Shown: positions 7,005-15,809, counted from the first letter of the stretch. The stretch is 64,000 nt of DNA from Brotonthovivens ammoniilytica (GCF_025566885.1 NZ_JAOQJQ010000001.1:744001-808000); one strand, 5' to 3'. Notes: generated from the letters alone by a model not told the origin. Program-made: numbers and translations.

Positions 7005-9454
7005 CACTCCACCTCATTTCTCTGTACGGGCGGTCTGGTATCAAAGGCGTGCAACAGTTCTTCAAAGACTGGGTGTATCTGCACCACACCGACACGCCCG
7101 TATAAGTCCTGCAATAAGCATTGTCCGTTCTCCAAATCACGAAGCCGTTTCTGGTTGTTCTCGTCGTCCTTGTCGATACCGAAAAATTCTAAGGTCTGCT
7201 TTATCTCGTTAATGTCAGTAGAACGAAAGGCAAATTTCAAGCCGATATTGTTTTTCAGACTTTCCTTTGACACGTCCCCAGAAGATTGTGTAACGAAATA
7301 AACGCCTGCCTGCATAGCTCGCCCAGCACGAACCAGCTTACTTGATAAGGTTTCGCCTTGTGCTACATTTAAGAACGCCCACGCTTCATCAAGGTCTACA
7401 ATCTTAAAAATGCTTCTGTCGCTGTGAATGAAGTCGAGTGCAAAGGTACTAATCACAATCAGCATAGACACCGACAATAATTCAATGGTCGTGTATTCCT
7501 CAAAAGTGGTATCTTTATCTGGCAGTACAAGGTCTGCTACTTGAATGATATTGAGCTGGTTATCCAGACTGATTGCATTTTCCACCGTACCGTCTGAAAA
7601 CAGCAGGTGTGCAAAGTCGTAGTCCGTGAAGCTGTCGATATGGTCTGCAATATTTCTTGATATGGGCGTATCTTCACGGCGAAGCTCGTCTATCACATGG
7701 AGTAAGCCCCGACTGTCGCTCTGGGTAACGGAGCGTACCGCCTTACGAAGTACGGGGAATTTTTCGCCGTCCCTAGAGGAAATACCCGTAAGGAATGTTA
7801 AGATGTCGATTGCCAGACTTTCAGCGTCTTTTACATTCTTCATAATCACAAACGGGTCAAGAAGTCCTGCATTGTCCTTGTCGCTGGTAAGATTTACGAT
7901 ATTGATTTCATGGGCTATCTCTGGGAGCGTTTCTTTCCAGTTGCCACGCTCGGCTTTGGGGTCTAAAATGACTGCTTGACCGCCAAACAACACCGAATAA
8001 TACACCAGAAGATTGTTGCAGAACGACTTCCCACCGCCAAGAGAACCGACGAAAGCAGACGCAAGGGCGTTGGTAACTGTACCTTTTACGCCCTGCGAAG
8101 CCAAAGACGGTTGCAGGTACACATTTCTTCCCGTATCAACGGAATAGCCCATATAGATACCCGTAGTTTCTCCTAACTGCTGGGTCGCTCCAATACCAAG
8201 CCCAGCCAAGAAGTCTGATTTTACATACTGCACATAGTCATTGATATATCGCTTGCTGGCAGGAAAAAATTCAGAATGAAGCCCCAGCATATCCCCAGCA
8301 GGACGCACCAGCTTTACATTGAGGTCGTCGTAAAAGTCTTTGACTTCATCACAACGGCGTTTTAATTCGTCCAAATCATCAGCCGATACACGCACTACAT
8401 AAGAGAGCTTATACATACTTTCTTTGCTCTGGTCTAAATCCGTTTCCAGCTCGTCCACGCTGTCTAATGCGTCCACCACATTTGAGCTGGTTTCACTTCC
8501 TGCTTGATAAGCGTGATTGTCAAGGTCTTTCAATTCCTTTTTCTTATTTCTTACTGTGGTAAGAGCCTTTCTGTTCTCCACGATTTCTACATTCATAGAA
8601 GTATCAACGGGGAATGTGAATTGCTGTTGCTGGAAATAGAAGATTTCAGACGACGGGAAATCAAGCTCCCCGACAATCGCATTGACGGTAAAGTAGGATA
8701 CATAGCTTTCCTTGTCCTCATGCTCCAATCGTAAATACCGCTGGCTTTCCTCAATCACACACCTTGTCGGACGAATAAGGTCGTAGTATTTTATCAGCGT
8801 TTCTTTGTTCAATTTTTTCTTTGGTAGCTGGTACTCATAATCTTCATAGGCGATACCGTCCCTGCCGTAAAGATGTTCCATGAGATACCCAAAATCATTG
8901 ATTTCCAAGCGACGCACCTTAAAACGCCTTGATATTTTATTTTCCAGTAACTTTTCCATTTTCATGTAACGGTTGATTTCATCATTCGGCATGGAAACAA
9001 AATCATTCATCAGCGTGTGGTTCACTTCATGGAGAAATTCCGTAAACGTCAGCCACGCCGATTTTTTGATGTTCTTCAGATTGAGCTGTTCTTCCGTAAC
9101 CATGAGCTTAAAGCCAAGAAAAAAACGGTAGTCCACTTGATTGTCCCCAATCATAGATACTAACGCTTCGGTCTGTTCGTCTATCTTCTGATAGGCAACT
9201 TCCTTTAATTTTCCAGTTACCAGTTTCTTTGACTGTTCCTGCATACTTCGTATGGAGCTTTCTGTGGCAATCTGCAAGGCATGAATTTTACCCTCACGGG
9301 ACTGTGCGATAAGCTGGCGAAAGCTGTCATGCACGATAAATTTCTGCTCTGCGGATAGGAAAGAATAGTTATACGGTATCAACTCATAGTAAGCGAACAC
9401 CTCATTGTCCTTGTTCCAGACAAGGTTATTGTCAATATATTTTATCGGGAACAT
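7004..9454 (-). CDS. VirB4-like conjugation ATPase (Tn916 Orf16)
   Basis: An 816-residue cytoplasmic ATPase that powers the type IV secretion channel. The N-terminal half has the VirB4 domain. The C-terminal half has Walker A GSLGGGKS at about residues 470-477, a DPKAERG motif, and Walker B KIVDLDEAW. The later segment YFVTQSSGD fits the sensor region of the family. The length matches Orf16 of Tn916. It overlaps the Orf17 gene by 23 nt, and AAGGAG lies 9 nt upstream of its ATG. Confidence 0.96.
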   Translation of the reverse strand: MFPIKYIDNNLVWNKDNEVFAYYELIPYNYSFLSAEQKFIVHDSFRQLIAQSREGKIHALQIATESSIRSMQEQSKKLVTGKLKEVAYQKIDEQTEALVSMIGDNQVDYRFFLGFKLMVTEEQLNLKNIKKSAWLTFTEFLHEVNHTLMNDFVSMPNDEINRYMKMEKLLENKISRRFKVRRLEINDFGYLMEHLYGRDGIAYEDYEYQLPKKKLNKETLIKYYDLIRPTRCVIEESQRYLRLEHEDKESYVSYFTVNAIVGELDFPSSEIFYFQQQQFTFPVDTSMNVEIVENRKALTTVRNKKKELKDLDNHAYQAGSETSSNVVDALDSVDELETDLDQSKESMYKLSYVVRVSADDLDELKRRCDEVKDFYDDLNVKLVRPAGDMLGLHSEFFPASKRYINDYVQYVKSDFLAGLGIGATQQLGETTGIYMGYSVDTGRNVYLQPSLASQGVKGTVTNALASAFVGSLGGGKSFCNNLLVYYSVLFGGQAVILDPKAERGNWKETLPEIAHEINIVNLTSDKDNAGLLDPFVIMKNVKDAESLAIDILTFLTGISSRDGEKFPVLRKAVRSVTQSDSRGLLHVIDELRREDTPISRNIADHIDSFTDYDFAHLLFSDGTVENAISLDNQLNIIQVADLVLPDKDTTFEEYTTIELLSVSMLIVISTFALDFIHSDRSIFKIVDLDEAWAFLNVAQGETLSSKLVRAGRAMQAGVYFVTQSSGDVSKESLKNNIGLKFAFRSTDINEIKQTLEFFGIDKDDENNQKRLRDLENGQCLLQDLYGRVGVVQIHPVFEELLHAFDTRPPVQRNEVE

Positions 9455-9830
9455 AGTTCACACTCCTTACTGCCGTGATTGTTTCATTCAAGGTCTGCTT
9501 ATGCAGTTTTACGGCTTTTCCTGCATAAGTGATTTTAGGTCGCAGGGCATAGGTTATCTGTGATTTCAAAAAGCTGTACGGCTTCTTTCCGTCAAAAGTT
9601 TTCTGCGACATAAACCAAGTGAGAGCAACGGGAATACCAAAATATTTGAGAAATGCTCCCTCAATCATGGAAAGTGGGGGAATATCCCCAAACAGAATGA
9701 TGATAAATTCTGTAATCACAAACCATGTAATCTGCGTAAAAGTAACGGGAAAGGGCAAGTTAAAGTCATTGATTGCATACAAGACTTTTTCCACGTTCCA
9801 GATACCCGTATAAGATTTAATCTTTTTCAA
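9432..9830 (-). CDS. TcpE-family conjugation membrane protein (Tn916 Orf17)
   Basis: A 132-residue protein with two hydrophobic segments near the middle (TWFVITEFIIILFG and the IPVALTWFMS region) and a basic C-terminus, as in TcpE/Orf17. Known: TcpE-type proteins sit in the conjugation channel of Gram-positive elements. It starts at a TTG, 11 nt after AAAGGAG; no better ATG is present. It overlaps the VirB4 gene by 23 nt. Confidence 0.88.
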   Translation of the reverse strand: MKKIKSYTGIWNVEKVLYAINDFNLPFPVTFTQITWFVITEFIIILFGDIPPLSMIEGAFLKYFGIPVALTWFMSQKTFDGKKPYSFLKSQITYALRPKITYAGKAVKLHKQTLNETITAVRSVNYVPDKIY

Positions 9831-9858
9831 GTTCTTTCAGCTCCTTTCAAAATAGAAA

Positions 9859-9884
9859 AGGACAGCCATGTTTCAGACTGTCCC
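9859..9884 (-). terminator. terminator-like hairpin upstream of the orf17 gene
   Basis: The arms GGACAG and CTGTCC with a 12-nt loop are followed by TTTTCTATTTT on the minus strand. It lies between ardA and the secretion genes, so it could reduce read-through into the channel genes. A similar arrangement lies before the adhesin gene at 20603-20662. Confidence 0.5.
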
Positions 9885-9939
9885 TTAAAAGAGAAATACG
9901 CTGTCAGTAGCAACAAAGCTTGTTGCTGATCTTCCAGCG

Positions 9940-10443
9940 TTAATATGGTATCTCGCACATACCTCGGCTTGTTTCAATAAAGCAACCGCCCATATCCAAA
10001 TCTCGCCCGTAGGCTTCATAGTCAATGTAGTTCTGTAAGCTGGGTGGAATGTCGCCAAGTGCCTGCAATTCGTCTATATAGTAGTAGGCAACGTCTGTCA
10101 TGGTTTCACAGTCGGGATAATAATAAATATCGTCCTTATGTTCCACGACTTCTTCCAGCGTCCCGTAGTGGCTGATAAATTCGTCCAGACATTCTACGAT
10201 ATAGTCGGGAAGTTCCTCTATCATTTCATACATCTCATTGAGTTCTTCAATGGAAACATACTCGCCAATCGCAATGGGGAAGTTGTCGGTATCATGGATA
10301 GCGTATTCCTCATATTGTTCATTCAAGCCGATTTTTTCTTTCACATCTTCCTCGTCAATGGGAAATGTGAACCAAGCACCGACTAAATAGCCCTCATTGT
10401 ATTTGCCAAGATTAGCAATATAAACCGCCATATCATCCATCAT
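9940..10443 (-). CDS. ardA: ArdA-family antirestriction protein, copy 1 (Tn916 Orf18)
   Basis: A 167-residue, very acidic protein. ArdA mimics the shape and charge of B-form DNA and blocks type I restriction enzymes in the recipient during entry. Visible family features are the N-terminal VYIANLGKYNEGYLVGAWF segment, the central acidic stretch with YDYIVECLDEF-type helix, and the C-terminal YIDYEAYGRDLD motif. The ATG at 10443 is preferred over a GTG at 10452 because GAGG lies about 8 nt upstream. A diverged second copy precedes it by 17 nt. Confidence 0.92.
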   Translation of the reverse strand: MMDDMAVYIANLGKYNEGYLVGAWFTFPIDEEDVKEKIGLNEQYEEYAIHDTDNFPIAIGEYVSIEELNEMYEMIEELPDYIVECLDEFISHYGTLEEVVEHKDDIYYYPDCETMTDVAYYYIDELQALGDIPPSLQNYIDYEAYGRDLDMGGCFIETSRGMCEIPY

Positions 10444-10460
10444 AAGCACCACCTCATTTC

Positions 10461-10964
10461 CTACTCTGGCAGTTCAAAGATACCGTGTTCTGTTACTAAA
10501 AATTTCCCGTGTTCCTGCAAGTGAGAAGCGTAGGCTTCAAAGTCAAAGTAATATTCTTGACAATCCTCGGATAAATGCTTAAATGTCGGGTCGTTCATCA
10601 GCTTTTGCCTTGCAACATCTATCATACTTTTGCAGTTGGGATAAACCGTAATCACGTTCCTGCAAATATAAAGTGCTTCTAAATTTTCATACACGGTAAG
10701 AAGTGCTGTATATTCTTCTTGCATATCGCTTGAAAGCTGGCGGTACATAAAATCTAATTCATTGAGCTGGTACACGCTTGTATGTTCGTGAACTTCATCA
10801 GCATAAGGCAACACCTTTTCGATAATGCGGTAATCCCCACTTTCTGCACCGACACCTAACTTTTCTTCAAACTCGGCAACATCTATCGGCAGGTCGAACC
10901 AGTATGATGTTGTTTCTTCGCCAGTTGTTCCTCTCGTTTCCACCAGCACCCTTGTTTCCTGCAT
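10461..10964 (-). CDS. ArdA-like antirestriction protein, copy 2
   Basis: A 167-residue acidic paralogue of the next gene. It shares the end motif YYFDFEAYASHLQEHGKF with YIDYEAYGRDLDMGGCF in copy 1, and both contain a YPDC/YPNC turn (YPNCKSMIDVA against YPDCETMTDVA). The N-terminal part is more diverged. Known: many Tn916-like elements carry one ArdA. The tandem pair suggests duplication followed by divergence, perhaps for different restriction enzymes. Its start overlaps the upstream small gene by 82 nt. Confidence 0.85.
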   Translation of the reverse strand: MQETRVLVETRGTTGEETTSYWFDLPIDVAEFEEKLGVGAESGDYRIIEKVLPYADEVHEHTSVYQLNELDFMYRQLSSDMQEEYTALLTVYENLEALYICRNVITVYPNCKSMIDVARQKLMNDPTFKHLSEDCQEYYFDFEAYASHLQEHGKFLVTEHGIFELPE

Positions 10965-11179
10965 TGTTCCTCACGTCCTTTCTGTTGTTTCATCACATCT
11001 TTTAAAGTCTGGTACGGCATACCAAACACATATTTAGAAAAATCTTCTAACTGTCTTATTTCATAATCGGCAGGGTTCAGCCGTTTCATTTCCTGCCACA
11101 CTTTACGCTTGTAAGAGGGCAGGTCGGAAATGTATTCACAGCTGACGTTTGCCTGCATATCCTTAAAAATATCGCTCAT
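10883..11179 (-). CDS. small conserved-looking ICE protein of unknown function
   Basis: A 98-residue protein starting MSDIFKDMQANVSCEY, with GGAG 7 nt before the ATG at 11179; the frame is open further upstream but without a ribosome site. It contains a SYKRKVWQEMKRLNPADYEI helix-rich part and a Lys/Arg/Gln/Cys-rich end. It overlaps the second ardA gene by 82 nt in another frame. Its position matches the small genes next to orf18 in Tn916-like elements. No function is recognised. Confidence 0.6.
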   Translation of the reverse strand: MSDIFKDMQANVSCEYISDLPSYKRKVWQEMKRLNPADYEIRQLEDFSKYVFGMPYQTLKDVMKQQKGREEQCRKQGCWWKREEQLAKKQHHTGSTCR

Positions 11180-11209
11180 TTCATCACTCCAATCTGAAAT
11201 TTTGGTAAG

Positions 11210-11243
11210 AAAAAAGCAGTCAATCCTAAGACTAACTGCTTTG
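11210..11243 (-). terminator. shared cargo terminator, copy A
   Basis: On the minus strand GCAGT and ACTGC arms enclose TAGTCTTAGGATTG and run into TTTTTT. The same 34-nt unit follows the accessory genes at 15135 and 15966. Here it lies just after the alpha/beta hydrolase. Confidence 0.7.
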
Positions 11244-11267
11244 TGTGTATGGACATGAAATTGTTTA

Positions 11268-11894
11268 TCAGACATATTGTTTGAAAAATACATTTAACTT
11301 TTGCCCTAGTAGTGTTGGGTTATCTGTATTTACTTCATGTCCTGCATTTTCAATAATAGCTATTTCTGCGTTTTCTATCTGTTGTTGCAATTCTAAAGAA
11401 GCTTTTTTATTTATCTTATCCTTATCGCCACAGACAACAAGTACCGAACATGATATTTTTTTCAGTTCATGTTTAAAATTAAGTTCTGTCATAGATTTGC
11501 ATAGATTGATAAAATCTGTTTTCTGAAAACCCATTTTTTCAAATGCTGAACAAGGCATAATACGGAATATCAGATTTTGCATTTTTAACAGATACTTTGG
11601 CATTTCATATTGTGTGCCTATTAACACTAATGAGTTCATTTTTTCTGGGTGTTCTATCGCATACTGCATAGCAAGAATACCACCTAAAGAAAGTCCACAA
11701 ATATTTAGCGGTTCTTCAAACTGTTCACAGTATGTTTCCAATGTCCGATACAATGTATCATAACATGGTATTTTTCCAAAAAGCCAATCTGATAAATTAG
11801 GGCATAAAACTTCAAAATCATCATTGAATACTTTTACGGTATCACTCCAACTTTCAGAAGATTGTCCCAAACCGTGAAGCATTATATATTTCAT
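11268..11894 (-). CDS. alpha/beta-fold hydrolase, accessory cargo
   Basis: A 208-residue serine hydrolase. The oxyanion region is MLHGLGQSSESW, the nucleophile elbow is GLSLGG with Ser69, the acid is probably in CGDKDK, and His lies in NAGHEVN near the C-terminus, giving a complete triad. The lid is short. AGGAG lies 8 nt before the ATG. It is inserted between the tcpD-like and ardA-side genes, with its own TTGTGG/TATAAT promoter and a terminator that also flank other cargo in this element. The substrate is unknown. Confidence 0.85.
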   Translation of the reverse strand: MKYIMLHGLGQSSESWSDTVKVFNDDFEVLCPNLSDWLFGKIPCYDTLYRTLETYCEQFEEPLNICGLSLGGILAMQYAIEHPEKMNSLVLIGTQYEMPKYLLKMQNLIFRIMPCSAFEKMGFQKTDFINLCKSMTELNFKHELKKISCSVLVVCGDKDKINKKASLELQQQIENAEIAIIENAGHEVNTDNPTLLGQKLNVFFKQYV

Positions 11895-11928
11895 TCCATC
11901 ACTCCTAGATACTGTGTTTCATATCCAC

Positions 11929-11957
11929 ATTATAACATTCGCATATCAGCACCACAA
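11929..11957 (-). promoter_or_regulatory. promoter of the alpha/beta hydrolase cassette
   Basis: TTGTGG (11952-11957) and TATAAT (11929-11934) are spaced 17 nt on the minus strand. The surrounding about 45 nt resembles the promoter of the PH-like gene at 15810-15838. Confidence 0.7.
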
Positions 11958-11964
11958 TAAAATT

Positions 11965-12186
11965 TTATGCACCGATAATCTTATTGAACAGCTCTAACAA
12001 TACATCTTTCACACCGCCAGCGTTGAATACCAAACCGACAGCAATCAAGGCAACTACTAAGAAGCCGATAAGTTTGGAAAACTCACGCTTGAAACCTAAG
12101 TAGATACCGATAACCACAATCGCCATAAGCACTAAGCTCTGTGCGTTTGATAAAAACCATTGATATAAATTTTGTCCGAAATTCAT
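11965..12186 (-). CDS. TcpD-like small ICE membrane protein
   Basis: A 73-residue protein with two hydrophobic segments (SLVLMAIVVIGIYLGF and KLIGFLVVALIAVGLVF) separated by a short basic turn. Small two-helix proteins at this place are standard in Tn916-like and related elements (TcpD/Orf19 position). Its ribosome site GAGGAC lies inside the end of the preceding gene, whose stop codon directly abuts its ATG. Probably a channel accessory subunit. Confidence 0.7.
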   Translation of the reverse strand: MNFGQNLYQWFLSNAQSLVLMAIVVIGIYLGFKREFSKLIGFLVVALIAVGLVFNAGGVKDVLLELFNKIIGA

Positions 12187-12321
12187 TTAATTGTCCTCGC
12201 TTTCTTCTAATTGTTTCATTTCATAGTCAGCTTCTTTGCCGACATTCAAAATACACATCAAGACTACGCCGATACCCATTCCCATAGATACCAGCAGGAA
12301 ATCTTTTAATAATACCCACAT
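12187..12321 (-). CDS. 44-residue DUF3789-type membrane protein
   Basis: The protein begins MWVLLKDFLLVSMGMGIG and has one transmembrane helix and an acidic tail ending ESEDN. GGAG lies 9 nt before the ATG at 12319-12321, and the stop touches the start of the TcpD-like gene. It matches my memory of the DUF3789 family of Tn916-like elements, found between the relaxase and the small membrane protein. Function unknown. Confidence 0.75.
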   Translation of the reverse strand: MWVLLKDFLLVSMGMGIGVVLMCILNVGKEADYEMKQLEESEDN

Positions 12322-12333
12322 TTTTTATCACTC

Positions 12334-13530
12334 CTAACTTTCCACCAAATCTTTTGCAGGGGTCGTCTGCTGTTTGATTATCATTTTATGCTTTTCTGTG
12401 AGCTTTGCCTGCTGTTCGATTGTTTCCATGTAGTCTGTACCGTTTCCTTTATCAATCTTTTTTAGCATTTTCAAGGTTGGTGCTACCTGCCTTTGTACCC
12501 AACGCAATGTGCGGTCTAAGGTGTAAGGCTCTGGCTTTGTCGTCAGCTTCAAGCTCTGTCTGTTATCGCCAATAAACCAAGCCCAGCGGTCATTGAGTTT
12601 CCATTCATTTTTTCGCTTGTCGGGTTCTTCATCAACAAACCGTACATACTGGTTGATGATAGAAAAGGCGGTCTGCTCTGCGTCATAATAGGTCAGCAAA
12701 TCTCGTACTGCATAATAGGCACGTTCATTTCTAAGCCGTATCTCAAAACGGTTGATAATGTCGGCTTCTTCAAGCGGTGTCCCTAACTTGACGTACTGCT
12801 CATAGTCCTTTTCATAGATACAAAAATACACATCTGATTTCAGCGAACCAAGATAAAGGGTGCGTCCCATATATTCTCTGTCGTCCTCTCTATGCTTGAT
12901 AAGCTCGCCCGACTGGTAAAACTTATAACTTCTGGACTTTCCGATATATTCCCGTTTTCTGCATTTTTCCGCAAGCTCTGGAATATCCAAAATGCCCGTA
13001 TGGTCGTTGATAGCAAGGTCGATACGCTTCATCACGCCACCGTCTACGAGTGCGTCCATAAGGAAGTCATACCAGCTTCTTTGCTGTGCCAGCAGATAAC
13101 TTTCAAACTGCCTGCAACCACGCCCCTTTAATTCTAAAAGGACACCTTTTTCTTCGTCAGCCGACGTATAGATAAAGATGTCCCCTAAAGAATAATGCTC
13201 CGTATAACTGTAATGTCCGTAATCTTCATGGAGCATATAATTGATATTCAGTTTTAATATATCTTTGATGATGTGCTGTATATCCAGCGTGGGAAAACGA
13301 ATTTTCACATAATCAAACAGCATGGTAAGCGGTGCTTCTGGATTGAACTTTGCCAGTTCCTTATGCAGAGTTTCCAGAAGTTCTTTTGACGGCTTCATTT
13401 TTCCGCTTTCTATCTTGTTGAGATATTCTCTTGTGATACCAGAAGCCACCGCCAGCCTGCCTTGTGAGATACCGTAAGCAATCCGTTTCTCCCGTAATTC
13501 TTTTATCCATTGTTCTTCATTCAGAACCAT
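12334..13530 (-). CDS. MobT-type relaxase / replication initiation protein (Tn916 Orf20)
   Basis: A 398-residue protein. Residues about 7-60 form a helix-turn-helix of the XRE type (GISQGRLAVASGITREYLNKIESGKMKPS). The rest is a Rep_trans-like rolling-circle initiator domain, with EYLNK..., DLAINDHTG and FEIRLRNERAYYAVRDLL segments. Known: Orf20 nicks oriT together with Orf21 and starts both transfer and rolling-circle replication of the circular element. It ends about 10 nt before the DUF3789 gene, and the oriT lies directly upstream. Confidence 0.93.
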   Translation of the reverse strand: MVLNEEQWIKELREKRIAYGISQGRLAVASGITREYLNKIESGKMKPSKELLETLHKELAKFNPEAPLTMLFDYVKIRFPTLDIQHIIKDILKLNINYMLHEDYGHYSYTEHYSLGDIFIYTSADEEKGVLLELKGRGCRQFESYLLAQQRSWYDFLMDALVDGGVMKRIDLAINDHTGILDIPELAEKCRKREYIGKSRSYKFYQSGELIKHREDDREYMGRTLYLGSLKSDVYFCIYEKDYEQYVKLGTPLEEADIINRFEIRLRNERAYYAVRDLLTYYDAEQTAFSIINQYVRFVDEEPDKRKNEWKLNDRWAWFIGDNRQSLKLTTKPEPYTLDRTLRWVQRQVAPTLKMLKKIDKGNGTDYMETIEQQAKLTEKHKMIIKQQTTPAKDLVES

Positions 13531-13713
13531 ACCCCCAATCTGTAAAGTGTGAAGTTTTTTAAGGCGACTTCACAACTGATTTTTACTAGAAAACCATATC
13601 AGAAGCCTTATGTTTCCTATGTTTTTTGTCTATTGTCTATTTGCAAACGTACCCCTCTGTTAGATACCGAGGGGTTTTACCTGCTGGCGTGGCTTACGCC
13701 ACACCAGCAACGG
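13531..13713. other. candidate origin of transfer (oriT)
   Basis: The gap between the relaxase and the FtsK gene is where Tn916 has its oriT. It holds three inverted repeats. The first is GTGAAGT...ACTTCAC (about 13549-13573). The second is ACCCCTC...GAGGGGT with the core CTGTTAG (about 13651-13675). The third is GCTGGCGTGGC...GCCACACCAGC (about 13682-13708). The second resembles the nicking-site palindrome of ICEBs1 as I remember it, which also has C-runs and CTGTTAG in the core. Confidence 0.75.
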
Positions 13714-15108
13714 CTAGTCCGAGCCGTCGCCTTTCGCTTCGCACGTCGCCGTCCCGTCCTGCCTTGCTTGTGTAAGAGAGCCGATAGTTTGTAAAAAATC
13801 ATGTCCTTTTGGGACTAAAGGCGTGTAAAATTCACTGATGACGCTTGTTCCTACATCACAATAGCCACGCCCTTTGATACGCTTCTGGAAAAACTGCTTT
13901 TTCACATCTGAACCGAACAGCATACCGTAACCTAATTCGCTGATACGCCCAAGTCCCACACGAAAATTGAAGTTATCTCTGATACCGTCCGAGAAATACT
14001 TTGCGTCTGGACGCTGGCAGGCAACGATAAGGAAATAACCTGCTTGTCGTCCTAACATAACGATTTTCTTTAACTGGCTAAGTAGGCTTACGCTTTCTTT
14101 CGTCCCCAGCATTTCAAAAAACGCCACATATTCATCAAAGATAAGAAAGTAGGGTGGCAGTCCCAGATAGGCGTAGTTTTCGCCCGTCTTATAGTTCGGG
14201 TGTCGCTTCATTTCCTCACTTCGCTGTACCATACCCTCATAAAAGGCATTGACGCAATCTATCATTTCTTCTTTGGTGTGATACACATTTCCCATAACTG
14301 TCCCTAAGTCTGCAAGGTCAGCGTTCTTCGGGTCTAAGATATAAAGGACAGCGTCGGTATGCAGTAAGGCTTCAATGAGCGTCAGCAGAAAATAGGTTTT
14401 ACCGCCACCAGTCCCACCAGCAATCAGAGCGTGAGGGAGTGTGTCATATTCCCAGACAAGATTTTTCATCAGTCTAAGACAGCCGTTTTCTGCCCGTACT
14501 TCATCAATGGTAATGCGGTTTGCTATCATATCATAAAGCAGAGTGTATTCGATATAGCCGTCATGCAGAGTTTTGTCGGTCAGCTCACAATACAAGCCAC
14601 TTTCCAATTTATCCTCTAACCGTAAAAGCTGGTCTTGATATTTCCCCAGCGTAATTTCACAGCGGATATGAAGCAAGCCTTTTTCCATTTGATAATAAAT
14701 CTTCGGAAACCAGACGATTTTTTCCCTTGATCTGCTTTGCAGGTCAGTAAAAAAACCGCTGTCTTGTACGGTATCGGCTTCATACCACTTATTTTCCAGT
14801 ATCATTCTTGCCAGCTTTTGACGGTGCAGGAGCTTCTTGAAACTGTCGTAACAGAAGCGGTAATACAGAAAAGCGACCAATGCACAAACACCAGTCGCTA
14901 TCCCTATGGTTATGAAGTTGTAAGGGGAAAGCGTCAATCCGTTCTCTAATAAGCTGAAATGCTCCCAATCGGTACGCATGAGCTGTTTGATATTCAATAG
15001 CAGAAGAACCACCACGAATACAAACAGAAGCGTCCCTATGGAAAAATGATAGACAAGGTGCTTGTCGCTGGCTCTGATACGGTGTCCTTTGTTCCAAATT
15101 TTACGCAT
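13714..15108 (-). CDS. FtsK/SpoIIIE-type coupling protein (Tn916 Orf21, TcpA)
   Basis: A 464-residue DNA-pumping ATPase that links the relaxase-DNA complex to the channel. There are two N-terminal membrane helices (about residues 20-42 and 65-86). Walker A AGGTGGGKT lies at about residues 230-238, YILDPKNADLADLG follows, and Walker B is LIFDEYVAF. ACQRPDAKYF and FNFRVGLGR complete the RecA-like core. AAAGGAG lies 11 nt before the ATG. The first 17 codons are duplicated at 15889-15939. Confidence 0.95.
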   Translation of the reverse strand: MRKIWNKGHRIRASDKHLVYHFSIGTLLFVFVVVLLLLNIKQLMRTDWEHFSLLENGLTLSPYNFITIGIATGVCALVAFLYYRFCYDSFKKLLHRQKLARMILENKWYEADTVQDSGFFTDLQSRSREKIVWFPKIYYQMEKGLLHIRCEITLGKYQDQLLRLEDKLESGLYCELTDKTLHDGYIEYTLLYDMIANRITIDEVRAENGCLRLMKNLVWEYDTLPHALIAGGTGGGKTYFLLTLIEALLHTDAVLYILDPKNADLADLGTVMGNVYHTKEEMIDCVNAFYEGMVQRSEEMKRHPNYKTGENYAYLGLPPYFLIFDEYVAFFEMLGTKESVSLLSQLKKIVMLGRQAGYFLIVACQRPDAKYFSDGIRDNFNFRVGLGRISELGYGMLFGSDVKKQFFQKRIKGRGYCDVGTSVISEFYTPLVPKGHDFLQTIGSLTQARQDGTATCEAKGDGSD

Positions 15109-15140
15109 AAATCAATCACTCCTTTCTGGGTATGAAAAAA
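15058..15140. repeat. ftsK 5'-end segment, original copy
   Basis: This 83-bp stretch covers the first 17 codons of ftsK, its ribosome site and the start of the shared terminator. It is repeated with a few changes at 15889-15971, in the same orientation and with equal length. Confidence 0.9.
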
Positions 15141-15168
15141 GCAGTCAATCCTAAGACTAACTGCTTTG
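15135..15168 (-). terminator. shared cargo terminator, copy B
   Basis: Same 34-nt unit as at 11210, identical over the stem and loop, followed by a similar TATGTATGGATAT stretch. It lies just after the PH-like gene in the direction of transcription and just before the ftsK ribosome site. Confidence 0.7.
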
Positions 15169-15218
15169 TATGTATGGATATAAAGTTGCAAAACTAAAAT
15201 TCACTTTTTTTAATACAC

Positions 15219-15761
15219 TTAGTTCTTTTCTTTTGGCTCTGGAATAATAATCTCTTTTCCCTCTTTTTCCATCCGTTTTATAAAGTTATCAAAATGGTCT
15301 GTCATACCATCAACAAAAAATGCTTTTTTCTTTCTTCCATTGACATACACATTCATACCACCGCGTTTCATTTTACAATAGGATATGTCTGATATTTTCC
15401 AATGTCTTCTAAAAATAAACATTTTAATAACCGTGATATTATCTTCTTCAACTTTTATCTCCCACACTCCTTTTAACGGAGCAATCATACCAAAAAAAGT
15501 AACTCCAAACCAAATAATAGAAAATGGGATAATGATCATCAAATATCTTTTAGAACAAAAATTTTCAGGTTCACTCCAAAATCCCCAAATAAAGACAACA
15601 AGTACAAACAAAGCACCTATTGCACATATAAATGATACATCAGTTATTGTTCTTATAGTGAATTTTTTTATAGATTGAGTTCGTTTGTGATTTCTGCTTT
15701 GTATTATATCCAAAACGAGTAAAACAATATATGCCGTTATAATACCACCTATATATTTCAT
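15219..15761 (-). CDS. membrane protein with PH-like domain, accessory cargo
   Basis: A 180-residue protein. There is one N-terminal membrane segment (GGIITAYIVLLVLDI), two more at about residues 45-62 and 75-95, then a beta-rich domain (VEEDNITVIKMFIFRRHWKISDISYCKM) that resembles bacterial PH-like domains such as the DUF6560 type. The composition is AT-richer than the neighbouring transfer genes. It sits in a duplicated slot between orf22 and ftsK and has its own promoter and terminator. Function unknown. Confidence 0.65.
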   Translation of the reverse strand: MKYIGGIITAYIVLLVLDIIQSRNHKRTQSIKKFTIRTITDVSFICAIGALFVLVVFIWGFWSEPENFCSKRYLMIIIPFSIIWFGVTFFGMIAPLKGVWEIKVEEDNITVIKMFIFRRHWKISDISYCKMKRGGMNVYVNGRKKKAFFVDGMTDHFDNFIKRMEKEGKEIIIPEPKEKN

Positions 15762-15809
15762 ACCGTATTACCTCCAAAACTACTAATTTGTCGCTTTCAC
15801 CATACCCAT

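Noticed and set aside
6949..7301. Plus-strand frames opposite the VirB4 and Orf15 genes
   Set aside because: They are shadows of strongly supported minus-strand genes and show Arg/Ser-rich composition typical of antisense frames.
13549..13794. Plus-strand open frame across the oriT
   Set aside because: It overlaps the ftsK end, has no ribosome site and consists of the inverted repeats of the oriT.
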